Source: an uncultured Oscillospiraceae bacterium
Lineage (GTDB): Bacteria; Bacillota; Clostridia; Oscillospirales; Oscillospiraceae
Direction: 5' to 3'
DNA length: 23,273 bases
NCBI GenBank assembly: GCA_900752445.1
Contig: CAADVN010000245.1
Coordinates: 1 to 23,273, forward strand
Every line of letters begins with the position of its first letter. Position 1 is the stretch's first letter. Positions 14,162 through 21,403 of this stretch are shown piece by piece. The notes beneath the pieces were generated by a model. The model ran no database searches and had not been told where the DNA came from. It was given only the letters and a program-made list of their open reading frames with translations. The position numbers and the translations under genes were made by a program.

Positions 14162-16303
14162 TCACTTGAGGAGCGTATATTCACTCTCAGCGGTGGTCTG
14201 CGTCACGCCCAGGCTGAAGTAGGCGTCCAGCACGTCCTTTGCGATGTTGGCGAGGTTGGCGCCGGCCGCGCCGCGCTCCACAACTATGGAGACCGCTATC
14301 TGCGGGTCGTCGAAGGGCGCGTAGCACATGAAGATGGCGTTGTTGGTCTTGTCCTCGCCCAGCTGTGAGGTGCCGGTCTTCGCCGCCACCGGCAGGCTCA
14401 CGCCGTTGTAGCTGTAGTCGTGCAGCGCCAGGTACACGCTCGTGCCCGAGCTGTTCACGTTATTGGCCATCTCGTACATGCCCTGCTGCACCGCGGCCCA
14501 GTTGTAGTCCGCGGACTCCACCGTCGAGAGCACCTCCACGCCCTTATTGTAGAGCTGGGTGGAGTAGTCGTAGCTGCGCACGCTCTTGACTATCGCCGCA
14601 GAGTGCCGAGTGCCGCCGTTGGCTATGGCCGCGCAGTACTCGGCCAGCTGCAGGGGCGTGAACACGCTGTCCGACTGGCCTATGCCGGCCTGCACCGTGT
14701 CGCCGTCGTACCACTGGTCCACGTCGTACTGCAGGTGCGTGTCCGGGTTGGCCATGTTGCCCGTCGCCTCGGGCAGCTCTATGCCCGTGCTCTCGCCCAG
14801 GCCAAAGTTCTTCGCGTATTCCATCAGCGTGCGTATGCCCATCTCGTCCGCCAGGGTGTAGAAAAAGATGTTGCACGAGTCCATGATGGCCTTCGTCACG
14901 TTGTCATAGCCGTGCGTGAAGTCGTTTTGCGTATATATCCAGCACTCCGGCGCGTAGCCCTGGCTCTCGTACTTCGTGAACACGCCGTCGCAGAGTATCG
15001 TCGTCTCGGTATTTATGATGTTCTCCGAAAGCCCCGCTATGGCCGTGCAGGGCTTGAAGGTCGAGCCCGGCTCATAGGTGCCCATCGTCGCCCTGTTGTA
15101 GAGCGGCGTGTAGTCCGCCTCAAGCACCGCGGTATAGTACTCGGGGTCCGTTATCATCGACAGGTCGTAGGTCGGGTAGCTGGCCATCGCCAGCGGCTCG
15201 CCCGTCTTCACATCCACGACCACGATGGAGCCGCCCTGGATCTCCTCCTTCACATCGTCGGGCTTGCCGTTGGCCACGGCCTCGGCGTTTTCCTCGTCCC
15301 TTGCCAGCTGCAGCTTGTGGATGCCGCTCTCGAGCGCCCGCTCCACCGCCTCCTGCAGCTCAATGTCTATCGTCAGATACACGTGGTTTCCAGGCACCGG
15401 GTCCTTCTCGTATATCGTGCTCGTCACCGTGCCCGAGGAGGTGCGCGTCACCGTTGCAAGCCCGTTCGTGCCGTGCAGCCACTTCTCGCAGATGTACTCA
15501 ATGCCGTCCTTGCCGACCTTCGTATCGTAGTCGTAGCCGCTGTTTTCCTTGCCCGGCCTGTAGATGTCCAGCTCGTCCTCGCTTATGGAGTTCACGTAAC
15601 CGAGTATGTGCGCCGCGTACTGCGTGCTGTACTCGCGGATGTACGAGGTCTCGACCTCCACGACGTTGCCGACGGCGCCCATGAGGTCGGAGATGAGGTC
15701 GATGGACGCGTCCTCGACGAAGACGTAGGAGTTCGTGTTTATCTCATACCTTACGTTTATGGCGTACCTCACGCCGGCTATCTTGCGCATCTCCTCTGCC
15801 GTGTAGCTGTTGGCGATGTCGTAGCGCGTGCGGAAGTAGCTCATGAGCTCCACCGCCGTCGTGTCCTCGTCGAGGCCCTTGCCCTTCAGGTAGGCCCGGA
15901 GCAGCGTCTGCTGGTTTTCCGTCATGTTCGTGTACTCGAAGGGCGGCTCGTCCGTTATGGGCAGGTCGTCCGTATAGCTCTCGCCTGCGGCCTCTATCAT
16001 GTTCACCATCTCGAGTATGAGGGAGTTCGGGTCCTCGATCTCGTCGGAAAAGAGCCTCGTGTCGCTTATCTTGAGGTTATAGCACTCCCTGTTCGACACC
16101 AGCGTCCTGCCGTAGCGGTCGAGGACGTTGCCCCTCGAGGCCGTCACGGTCTGGAGGCTCGACTGGTTCTCCTGGCTCTCCTCGTAATAGGCCGCGCCCT
16201 CTATTATCTGCAGCTTGTACAGCGTGCCCACGCACAGCGCCAGAAGCGCCGCGACGATGAACCCGAAGGCGAACAGCCTGCCTGAACTTACAAGTTTTTT
16301 CAT
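14162..16303 (-). CDS. mrdA: Penicillin-binding protein 2, elongasome transpeptidase
   Basis: A 713-residue class B penicillin-binding protein that cross-links peptidoglycan during side-wall growth. A short cytoplasmic tail is followed by one membrane helix (about 10-29). The dimerisation/pedestal region begins with SRGNVLDRYGRTL (about 56-68), and the transpeptidase domain carries the three catalytic motifs: STFK with the acyl-enzyme Ser414, SCN at 476-478 and KTGT at 642-645. Several Ser/Thr/Tyr-rich insertions make it longer than E. coli PBP2 (633 residues). Position directly after mreC-mreD supports assignment as the rod-complex enzyme rather than FtsI or SpoVD; no C-terminal PASTA domains are present. 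The ATG follows AAAGGA with 6 bp spacing. It is the last gene of its operon; no clear terminator was seen before the next promoter. Confidence 0.93.
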   Translation of the reverse strand: MKKLVSSGRLFAFGFIVAALLALCVGTLYKLQIIEGAAYYEESQENQSSLQTVTASRGNVLDRYGRTLVSNRECYNLKISDTRLFSDEIEDPNSLILEMVNMIEAAGESYTDDLPITDEPPFEYTNMTENQQTLLRAYLKGKGLDEDTTAVELMSYFRTRYDIANSYTAEEMRKIAGVRYAINVRYEINTNSYVFVEDASIDLISDLMGAVGNVVEVETSYIREYSTQYAAHILGYVNSISEDELDIYRPGKENSGYDYDTKVGKDGIEYICEKWLHGTNGLATVTRTSSGTVTSTIYEKDPVPGNHVYLTIDIELQEAVERALESGIHKLQLARDEENAEAVANGKPDDVKEEIQGGSIVVVDVKTGEPLAMASYPTYDLSMITDPEYYTAVLEADYTPLYNRATMGTYEPGSTFKPCTAIAGLSENIINTETTILCDGVFTKYESQGYAPECWIYTQNDFTHGYDNVTKAIMDSCNIFFYTLADEMGIRTLMEYAKNFGLGESTGIELPEATGNMANPDTHLQYDVDQWYDGDTVQAGIGQSDSVFTPLQLAEYCAAIANGGTRHSAAIVKSVRSYDYSTQLYNKGVEVLSTVESADYNWAAVQQGMYEMANNVNSSGTSVYLALHDYSYNGVSLPVAAKTGTSQLGEDKTNNAIFMCYAPFDDPQIAVSIVVERGAAGANLANIAKDVLDAYFSLGVTQTTAESEYTLLK

Positions 16304-16334
16304 AGCCTATCCTTTCGCTTGGACCGCGGCGATG

Positions 16335-16838
16335 CTAGACCTTCTTTCTGGCTATCGCCTTGCATGGGAAATACAGTGCCGCCGTCATGGGCAGCGACCA
16401 GACGACCTGTATCACAGCCGTCTTTATCATGGCGCCGAGCTCGTGGCCGGCCAGCATGAGCCCCAGCATCTGCGAGAAGGCCGCGATGATGCAGGCGGCG
16501 GTGCTCACGAGCATATAGGCGAAAAAGCGCCTGTTCACATACCAGCGCGAGAGTATGCCCGCAAAAAAGCCCAAAATGGGGAAGAGCGCCACGAAGAGCG
16601 CCGTATAGTCGTAGCTGATGTCGGCCAGAAAGCCCAGAGCCAGCCCGAACACCGCGCCCCAGACGCCGTCCTCGAACATGCCCACGGCCACCGCAGCCGC
16701 CGGCAGGAAGAACATATTCACGCCAAAGAGCTTGAAATTGGCGAATATGGAGTCCTGGGCCAGCAGGCACACCGCCATATACAGGAGATACAGCAGCGCC
16801 CTGCGCAGCTTCTCCCGGTTTATGAGATCCCAGACCAT
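16335..16838 (-). CDS. mreD: MreD, rod-shape-determining membrane protein
   Basis: A 167-residue protein made almost entirely of hydrophobic helices (about five to six), the length and topology of MreD. Sequence marks include FLPAAAVAVGMFED and GLALGFLADISYD, close to the family's conserved GFxxDxxx segment. MreD is an integral part of the elongation complex with MreC and PBP2. Its ATG lies 4 bp after the mreC stop, with GGAGTGA formed by the end of mreC, so translation is coupled. The gap to the PBP2 gene is 31 bp. Confidence 0.9.
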   Translation of the reverse strand: MVWDLINREKLRRALLYLLYMAVCLLAQDSIFANFKLFGVNMFFLPAAAVAVGMFEDGVWGAVFGLALGFLADISYDYTALFVALFPILGFFAGILSRWYVNRRFFAYMLVSTAACIIAAFSQMLGLMLAGHELGAMIKTAVIQVVWSLPMTAALYFPCKAIARKKV

Positions 16839-16842
16839 ACTG

Positions 16843-17685
16843 TCACTCCACGACGTCGAATTCCTTGATGATGAAGACCTGCACCAGCGTGTCGAGGTCT
16901 GCGGCGGGCTCTATGATGCCGTACTCCGTCTGGCCCCCGGCCTCGCTCTGGATGGAGGCCACGCTGCCTATGACCACTCCCTGCGGGATCATGCCGCCGG
17001 AGCCCGAGGTCAGCACGTCGTCCTCCAAAAAGAGCTGCGCGCCCTCGGTCAGCCAGGTCACCTTCACCTGGCCCTGGCGCATGAGCGTGTAGTCGCCCAT
17101 GAGCATCGCCGCCGAGCCGTCCACGCCCACCAGGGCGCCTATGCTCGTGTTCACGTCTATGAGCGTCCTGACCGTGGCCGACGACTCGCCTATCTCCGAG
17201 ATCTGCCCGACCAGCGCGCCGTATTCGTTCACCACGCAGTCGCCGACCTCCAGCCCGTTTCTCAGGCCCTTGCTTATCGTGAAGCTCGAGCCCCAGTTAG
17301 ACGCGCTCCAGGAGACTATCCTCGCCGACTCCATGACGTAGTCCGTGTGCTTCTCGGCGAAGCCCATGATGTTCCTGAGCCTCTCGTTCTCGTCGAGCGC
17401 GTCCTGGCCGGCCCTGGCCTCGGCCTGGGCCTCCGCCAGCTGTACCCTCAGCGACTCGTTCTCGGCCTTGAGCTGCTCGAACTCGAACAGGTAGCCGTAG
17501 ATGTTGTCCAGCAGGTTCGACACCGAGGCCGCCGCCTGGCGTATCGGCTCCCTGGCGGTGACGATGGCGTTCGTCAGGAAGTCCGCCCTGCCGCCGAGCA
17601 CCTGCCCGGCCAGCAGCGCCACGAGCACCACGGCGAGGATGACGACGCCCAGCCTTATGCCGTTTTTCTTCAGATATTCCTTCAA
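16843..17685 (-). CDS. mreC: MreC, rod-shape-determining protein
   Basis: A 280-residue bitopic protein that scaffolds the elongation complex outside the membrane. It has a basic N-terminus (MKEYLKKNGIR), a membrane helix at about 12-30, a coiled coil at about 65-110 (FEQLKAENESLRVQLAEAQ) and two beta-barrel-like domains to the end, with the conserved GLEVGDCVV and TSGSGGMIPQGVVIG strands. The start is TTG at 17685; it overlaps the maf stop (TTGA) and has no good Shine-Dalgarno of its own, so it probably relies on ribosomes finishing maf. The family N-terminus begins at this codon. No mreB precedes it, unlike the classic mreBCD order. Confidence 0.93.
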   Translation of the reverse strand: MKEYLKKNGIRLGVVILAVVLVALLAGQVLGGRADFLTNAIVTAREPIRQAAASVSNLLDNIYGYLFEFEQLKAENESLRVQLAEAQAEARAGQDALDENERLRNIMGFAEKHTDYVMESARIVSWSASNWGSSFTISKGLRNGLEVGDCVVNEYGALVGQISEIGESSATVRTLIDVNTSIGALVGVDGSAAMLMGDYTLMRQGQVKVTWLTEGAQLFLEDDVLTSGSGGMIPQGVVIGSVASIQSEAGGQTEYGIIEPAADLDTLVQVFIIKEFDVVE

Positions 17686-18251
17686 AGCAGCTTCACACCC
17701 AATTTACCGAGCATTTTGCCGAGCCTGCACAGGGGCAGGCCCATGACGTTGAAAAAGTCCCCGCGTATGCCCTCGACGAACACCGAGGCGCGGCCCTGGG
17801 CCCCGTAGGCCCCGGCCTTGTCCATGGGCTCGCCTGTGGCTATGTAGGCGGATATCTCGTCCTGCGCCAGCTCACGGAACTTCACATACGTCCGCTCCGC
17901 GCCGGCCAGCTCCTTGCCGCCCCTCATTATGCACAGGCCGGTCCAGACCTCGTGCTCCCGGCCCGAGAGCCGCCGGAGCATGTCCGCCGCCTCCGCCTCG
18001 CCGTGCGGCTTGCCGAGTACGGCCCCGTCCAGCCACACGATGGTGTCCGCGGCTATTATGACGTTTTCCGCGCCCGAGTGTTCCGCGACCTCCGCCGCCT
18101 TCGCCCGGGCCAGCGCCAGCACCGTCTCCTCAGGCCCCGCGTGCTCCGGCGGATGCTCCCCGCCCCGCGCCGGGCAGACCTCAAAGTCCAGCCCCAGCAT
18201 CTCCAGCAGTTCCCTGCGCCTCGGAGAGCCGGAGGCAAGTATTATGCCCAT
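17682..18251 (-). CDS. maf: Maf/YhdE-family nucleotide pyrophosphatase
   Basis: A 189-residue Maf protein. It opens with the signature LASGSPRRRELLEMLG, carries the catalytic Asp of IIAADTIVW near residue 69 and the DKAGAYGAQG loop near residues 144-153. Maf proteins hydrolyse non-canonical or modified nucleoside triphosphates (dTTP/UTP type or m7GTP type) to the monophosphate and are linked to septum arrest in Bacillus. The gene commonly sits beside mreBCD, as here. The ATG at 18251 follows GAGGTG with 8 bp spacing, a site inside the end of the U32 gene 3 bp upstream. It overlaps mreC by 4 bp. Confidence 0.95.
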   Translation of the reverse strand: MGIILASGSPRRRELLEMLGLDFEVCPARGGEHPPEHAGPEETVLALARAKAAEVAEHSGAENVIIAADTIVWLDGAVLGKPHGEAEAADMLRRLSGREHEVWTGLCIMRGGKELAGAERTYVKFRELAQDEISAYIATGEPMDKAGAYGAQGRASVFVEGIRGDFFNVMGLPLCRLGKMLGKLGVKLL

Positions 18252-18254
18252 GTC

Positions 18255-20327
18255 CTAAACACCTCTGTAATACATCCCGCGCGTGAGCCCGTTCGGGCGG
18301 TACTCGCTCAGGCCGAGGAAGCTCTTCGCCACCTCGACGCATTCCCGCGCGCCCTCGTTCGTGAAGAGCAGGCGCACACCGCGCACTCCCGCCTTTTTTA
18401 CGTCCTCCAGCCTGTCGCCCAGGTACACCTTGGAGGGCCCGTACACCGCGTTGCGGCAGATATACTCCCTGACGACGGGGTAGACCCCGCCGTAATCGTC
18501 GCTCATGCGCGCCGGCGTCCCGCAGGCGCAGCGCCCTGCGCTGGCCTTTATGAGGCAGCGCTCGGTCAGCATGGCCGGCAGCCGCCCATAGGCTATTATC
18601 TCCGTATCCAGCGGCTTCGATAACTGCCTTATCTGCTCCATATTGAGCTCGAAGGACAGCGTGGCCGAGAGCAGCCCCGCCTTCGCGGCTATCTGGAGCG
18701 AGTAGGAGTTGAAGATATTGAGGCCGTAATCTCCGCGCACGTCGAGGCCCGCGGCCCGGGCTATGCCGATATGGCCGAGGCTGCCGACGAGCGCCTGCGT
18801 GACGCCCGCGGCCCGTGCCCTCTGCAGGAGCCCGGCCATCTGCCTGAGCTCACCGTCGTGTATTATCCGGGGCAGGACCGCCGCGACGTTCGTACTGCCG
18901 CGCAGGAAGGGCTCTATGCACTCCGGGCTCTCGGCCAGCACCGAGATGGGCACATAGAGGAAGTCCGGCTCGAGCTCGGCGAGCTCCTCCGTGAGCTGCG
19001 AGGCGGACATGACCTCGAATATGGAGTCGAGCCTTGCCGTTTCGGCGCTGCCGCCCATGGCCGGGGCCAGCCTGCCGAGGCGCCGGGCCGGGGTCTCGGC
19101 CCTCTTTGCCGTGAGCTCGCGTATGAGCTCGCGCCGGGCCTGCTGGAGCATGCCCTCGGGCAGCATGACGCCGGGCCCAAGCATGACGTTCACACGCTCG
19201 CAGCTGTAGGGCGTGCCGGAGGTCTTGCGGAACTCCGATTCCACCGTCCTCTGGCTGAACTCCTGGCCGAAGGCCTCCATGGGCTCCGGCCCGTTCCACA
19301 CGGCCCTGTTGCCGTCCTCGTCCTGGATGCCGCTGCGGAAGGGCCGGCCCGCCTGGATGAGGGCGAAAAACTCCACCTTCACCCTCCTGAGCTCCGAGTC
19401 CGCATAGCCCTTGCGCACGGCGTGCATGGCCCGCTCGGAGTCCCTGTCCGGCGCGCCGGGCAGGCCCATCATATCCTCGCCCGGCCCGCCGGGATAGTAG
19501 CCCTCCGTGAAGTCCCGGCCCGTGAAGACGAGCTCCAGCTCGTCCTTTTCGAGCGGCGTGGGCTTACGATGGTCCCTGGCGCACTTCACGGCCACCTGGC
19601 TGAGCTTTGCCAGCCGCTCCGGCCTGTCGATGCCCCGGCCCACGAGCACGCCCGCGATGCCGAGCTCGTCAAACTCCGGGATGCTGTCGAACGCCATGAG
19701 GTCGCGCATGCTCAGCGGATAGTCGTCCATCCTGCCGCCGAGCGAATATTTCTCCCTGCACAGGCCCGGGCAGTCGCCCCTGTTGGCGCTGCCCCTGCCG
19801 TTTATCGCCGCCATGTAGCACTGGCCCTGCCGCGAGACGCACAGCGAGCCCGCGGCTGTGACGCCAAGCTCCACTCCCCCGCGCCTTGCGATGGCGCGTA
19901 TCTCGTCCATGGGCAGCTCACAGGGCAGCATGACCCGCGAGACGCCCAGCTGTATGGCAGCCTCGAGCCCCGCTGCGTTGTGCAGGCCCAGCCGTTCCCC
20001 ACCGAAGACGGGCAGGTGCGGGGCCGCCTGCCTCGCCGCAAGGATGAAGCCCCAGTCCTGGGCGATGACGGCCGCCGCGCCCGCCTCGCAGGCGCTCTGC
20101 ACCAGCTCCGCCGCGGCCGGCATCTCGGAGTCGGCGACCAGGGTGTCGAGCTCCGCGTACACGCGGCAGCCCCTGACCCGGCAGTAGCGCACGGCCTTGG
20201 TGAACTCCGCCTGCGTGAAGCCGCGCCCTCCTGCGCCGCCGAAGCGTATTATTATGGCGTCCGCGCCGCTCTGCACCGCTGCTATGACCGCCTCGGCATT
20301 CGGCACGGCTGTTATTACCTCGAGCAT
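18255..20327 (-). CDS. Peptidase U32-family protein, large two-part type
   Basis: A 690-residue U32 protein. The N-terminal TIM-barrel-like part (about 1-240) contains the cysteine cluster GSLCVSRQGQC then NRGDCPGLC, with Cys163, 170, 186 and 190, which in studied relatives hold an iron-sulfur cluster. Despite the name, characterised members (TrhP/YrrNO, RlhA, UbiUV) take part in hydroxylation of tRNA uridine-34, 23S rRNA or ubiquinone rather than proteolysis. The C-terminal half (about 380-690) is the extra region found in the long Clostridial type, ending in a second conserved block (CACGTPARM, GPSKVYLGDRLEDV). The Glu and Phe that begin the PROSITE U32 pattern are Gly and Thr here. ATG 20327 has AGGAGT 7 bp upstream. 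It is the first gene of the maf-mreCD-PBP2 operon. A tRNA-hydroxylation role is inference. Confidence 0.88.
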   Translation of the reverse strand: MLEVITAVPNAEAVIAAVQSGADAIIIRFGGAGGRGFTQAEFTKAVRYCRVRGCRVYAELDTLVADSEMPAAAELVQSACEAGAAAVIAQDWGFILAARQAAPHLPVFGGERLGLHNAAGLEAAIQLGVSRVMLPCELPMDEIRAIARRGGVELGVTAAGSLCVSRQGQCYMAAINGRGSANRGDCPGLCREKYSLGGRMDDYPLSMRDLMAFDSIPEFDELGIAGVLVGRGIDRPERLAKLSQVAVKCARDHRKPTPLEKDELELVFTGRDFTEGYYPGGPGEDMMGLPGAPDRDSERAMHAVRKGYADSELRRVKVEFFALIQAGRPFRSGIQDEDGNRAVWNGPEPMEAFGQEFSQRTVESEFRKTSGTPYSCERVNVMLGPGVMLPEGMLQQARRELIRELTAKRAETPARRLGRLAPAMGGSAETARLDSIFEVMSASQLTEELAELEPDFLYVPISVLAESPECIEPFLRGSTNVAAVLPRIIHDGELRQMAGLLQRARAAGVTQALVGSLGHIGIARAAGLDVRGDYGLNIFNSYSLQIAAKAGLLSATLSFELNMEQIRQLSKPLDTEIIAYGRLPAMLTERCLIKASAGRCACGTPARMSDDYGGVYPVVREYICRNAVYGPSKVYLGDRLEDVKKAGVRGVRLLFTNEGARECVEVAKSFLGLSEYRPNGLTRGMYYRGV

Positions 20328-20372
20328 CGCAACTACTCCTGAAAATGATGGATCACATTACATACAGAATTT

Positions 20373-20402
20373 ATTATATCACAAGCCCCCCTCTTGCTAC
20401 AA
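20373..20402 (-). promoter_or_regulatory. Promoter of the U32-maf-mreCD-mrdA operon
   Basis: On the minus strand TTGTAG (20397-20402) and a perfect TATAAT (20373-20378) are separated by 18 bp. A better -35 match, TTGACT at 20402-20407, is 23 bp away and too far. The leader to ATG 20327 would be about 40 nt. The -35 element overlaps that of the opposite promoter. Confidence 0.55.
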
Positions 20403-20422
20403 GTCAAAAAAAATGATAGAAT
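20394..20422 (+). promoter_or_regulatory. Promoter of the dnaD-dnaC-DUF2804 operon
   Basis: TTGCTA (20394-20399) and TAGAAT (20417-20422) are separated by exactly 17 bp, 4 of 6 and 5 of 6 matches to consensus. The start point would be near 20429, leaving about 25 nt before ATG 20454, in which GGAGGAAGGACGGAG provides ribosome binding. The -35 element overlaps that of the divergent promoter. Confidence 0.6.
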
Positions 20423-20453
20423 GTAGTTCCTATGTTGGAGGAAGGACGGAGCG

Positions 20454-21389
20454 ATGGGGGACAGGACTTACCGGCTGAACGCGGCGGTCTGCGCGCTGCG
20501 TGCGGAGGATGCGGACAAGCTCATATCGGCGGGCGACGGGGACAGCGCCCTGCTGTACATATATCTGCTCCGGCGCGGCCAGGCGCCTGATGCCGAACTG
20601 TGCCGCGATCTGGGCTGGGAGCCTGCGCGGCTGAGCGCGGCGGCGGGCCGGCTGCGGGGCTGCGGCCTCATATCCGGCGAACCTGGCGCGGAGCGGAGGG
20701 CTGCGCCTGAGGAGGCCCTGCCTGAGTACACGTCCAGGGACGTGGTCAAGCGCTCGGGCGAGGACCCGGCCTTCAGGAGCATCCTGGCTGAGACGGAGCA
20801 GCTTCTGGGCCGCACGCTCTCGAGCGCGGACACGCGCATGCTCTTCGGCGTCTACGACTATCTGGGCCTGCCGGTGGACGTCATCATGGAGCTGCTGCAC
20901 CACTGTGCCGAGCAGTGCCGGATAAAATTCGGCCCGGGCCGGGTGCCGACCATGCGGCAGATAGAGAAGGAGGCCTACGTCTGGGCCAATCAGGAGATAA
21001 TGACCATAGACCGGGCGGAGGAATACATTGCCGAGAAGGCGCGGCGGCACGACATCTGCGAGGTGCTGAGGCTGGCCTTCGGCATAAGGGACAGGCAGTT
21101 TTCGGCAACGGAGCGGAAGTATGTGGAGGGCTGGCTGGCCCAGGGCTTCACGCAGGAGGCGATAGAGCTCGCCTATGACAAGACGGTGACGAACACGGGC
21201 CAGCTCAAGTGGGCGTATATGGACCGGATAATGCAGAGCTGGCACGGCAAGGGCCTGCACACGGTTAAGGAGATAGAGGCCGGGGACGCGCCGAGGCGTC
21301 AGCCGAGCCGGACGCGTCGGGAGCCGGAGCCGGGCGGCGGCGAGCTTGAGCGCATGAGGAAGATCTACGACAAGGTCCGCAAGGGCTGA
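20454..21389 (+). CDS. DnaD-domain replication protein
   Basis: A 311-residue protein with a winged-helix-like N-terminal region (about 25-75) and two DnaD/DnaB_2 domain copies, near 105-155 and 210-265. The second ends with the typical Y-x3-I-x2-W-x3-G-(I/L) signature (YMDRIMQSWHGKGLHTVKEI). DnaD proteins bind DNA and help DnaA and the helicase loader open and load at origins or restarted forks in low-GC and Clostridial Firmicutes; phage versions also exist. The gene is followed 14 bp later by a DnaC/DnaI-like loader, so the pair probably acts as a loading module. ATG 20454 follows GGAGG-rich sequence. Isoleucine is coded ATA in 11 of 16 cases. The short Arg/Pro-rich tail (about 278-297) looks disordered. 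Confidence 0.9.
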   Translation: MGDRTYRLNAAVCALRAEDADKLISAGDGDSALLYIYLLRRGQAPDAELCRDLGWEPARLSAAAGRLRGCGLISGEPGAERRAAPEEALPEYTSRDVVKRSGEDPAFRSILAETEQLLGRTLSSADTRMLFGVYDYLGLPVDVIMELLHHCAEQCRIKFGPGRVPTMRQIEKEAYVWANQEIMTIDRAEEYIAEKARRHDICEVLRLAFGIRDRQFSATERKYVEGWLAQGFTQEAIELAYDKTVTNTGQLKWAYMDRIMQSWHGKGLHTVKEIEAGDAPRRQPSRTRREPEPGGGELERMRKIYDKVRKG

Positions 21390-21403
21390 GAGGAGGGGCT
21401 GGC

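Noticed and set aside
14420..16285. 621-codon plus-strand open frame opposite the PBP2 gene
   Set aside because: Antisense shadow of a clear PBP2 with all catalytic motifs; the translation is Arg/Val/His-rich with no recognisable family.
20430..21260. 276-codon minus-strand open frame opposite the dnaD-like gene
   Set aside because: Shadow of a gene with a good promoter, Shine-Dalgarno and recognisable DnaD domains. The 21365-22681 minus-strand frame is likewise a shadow of the loader gene.
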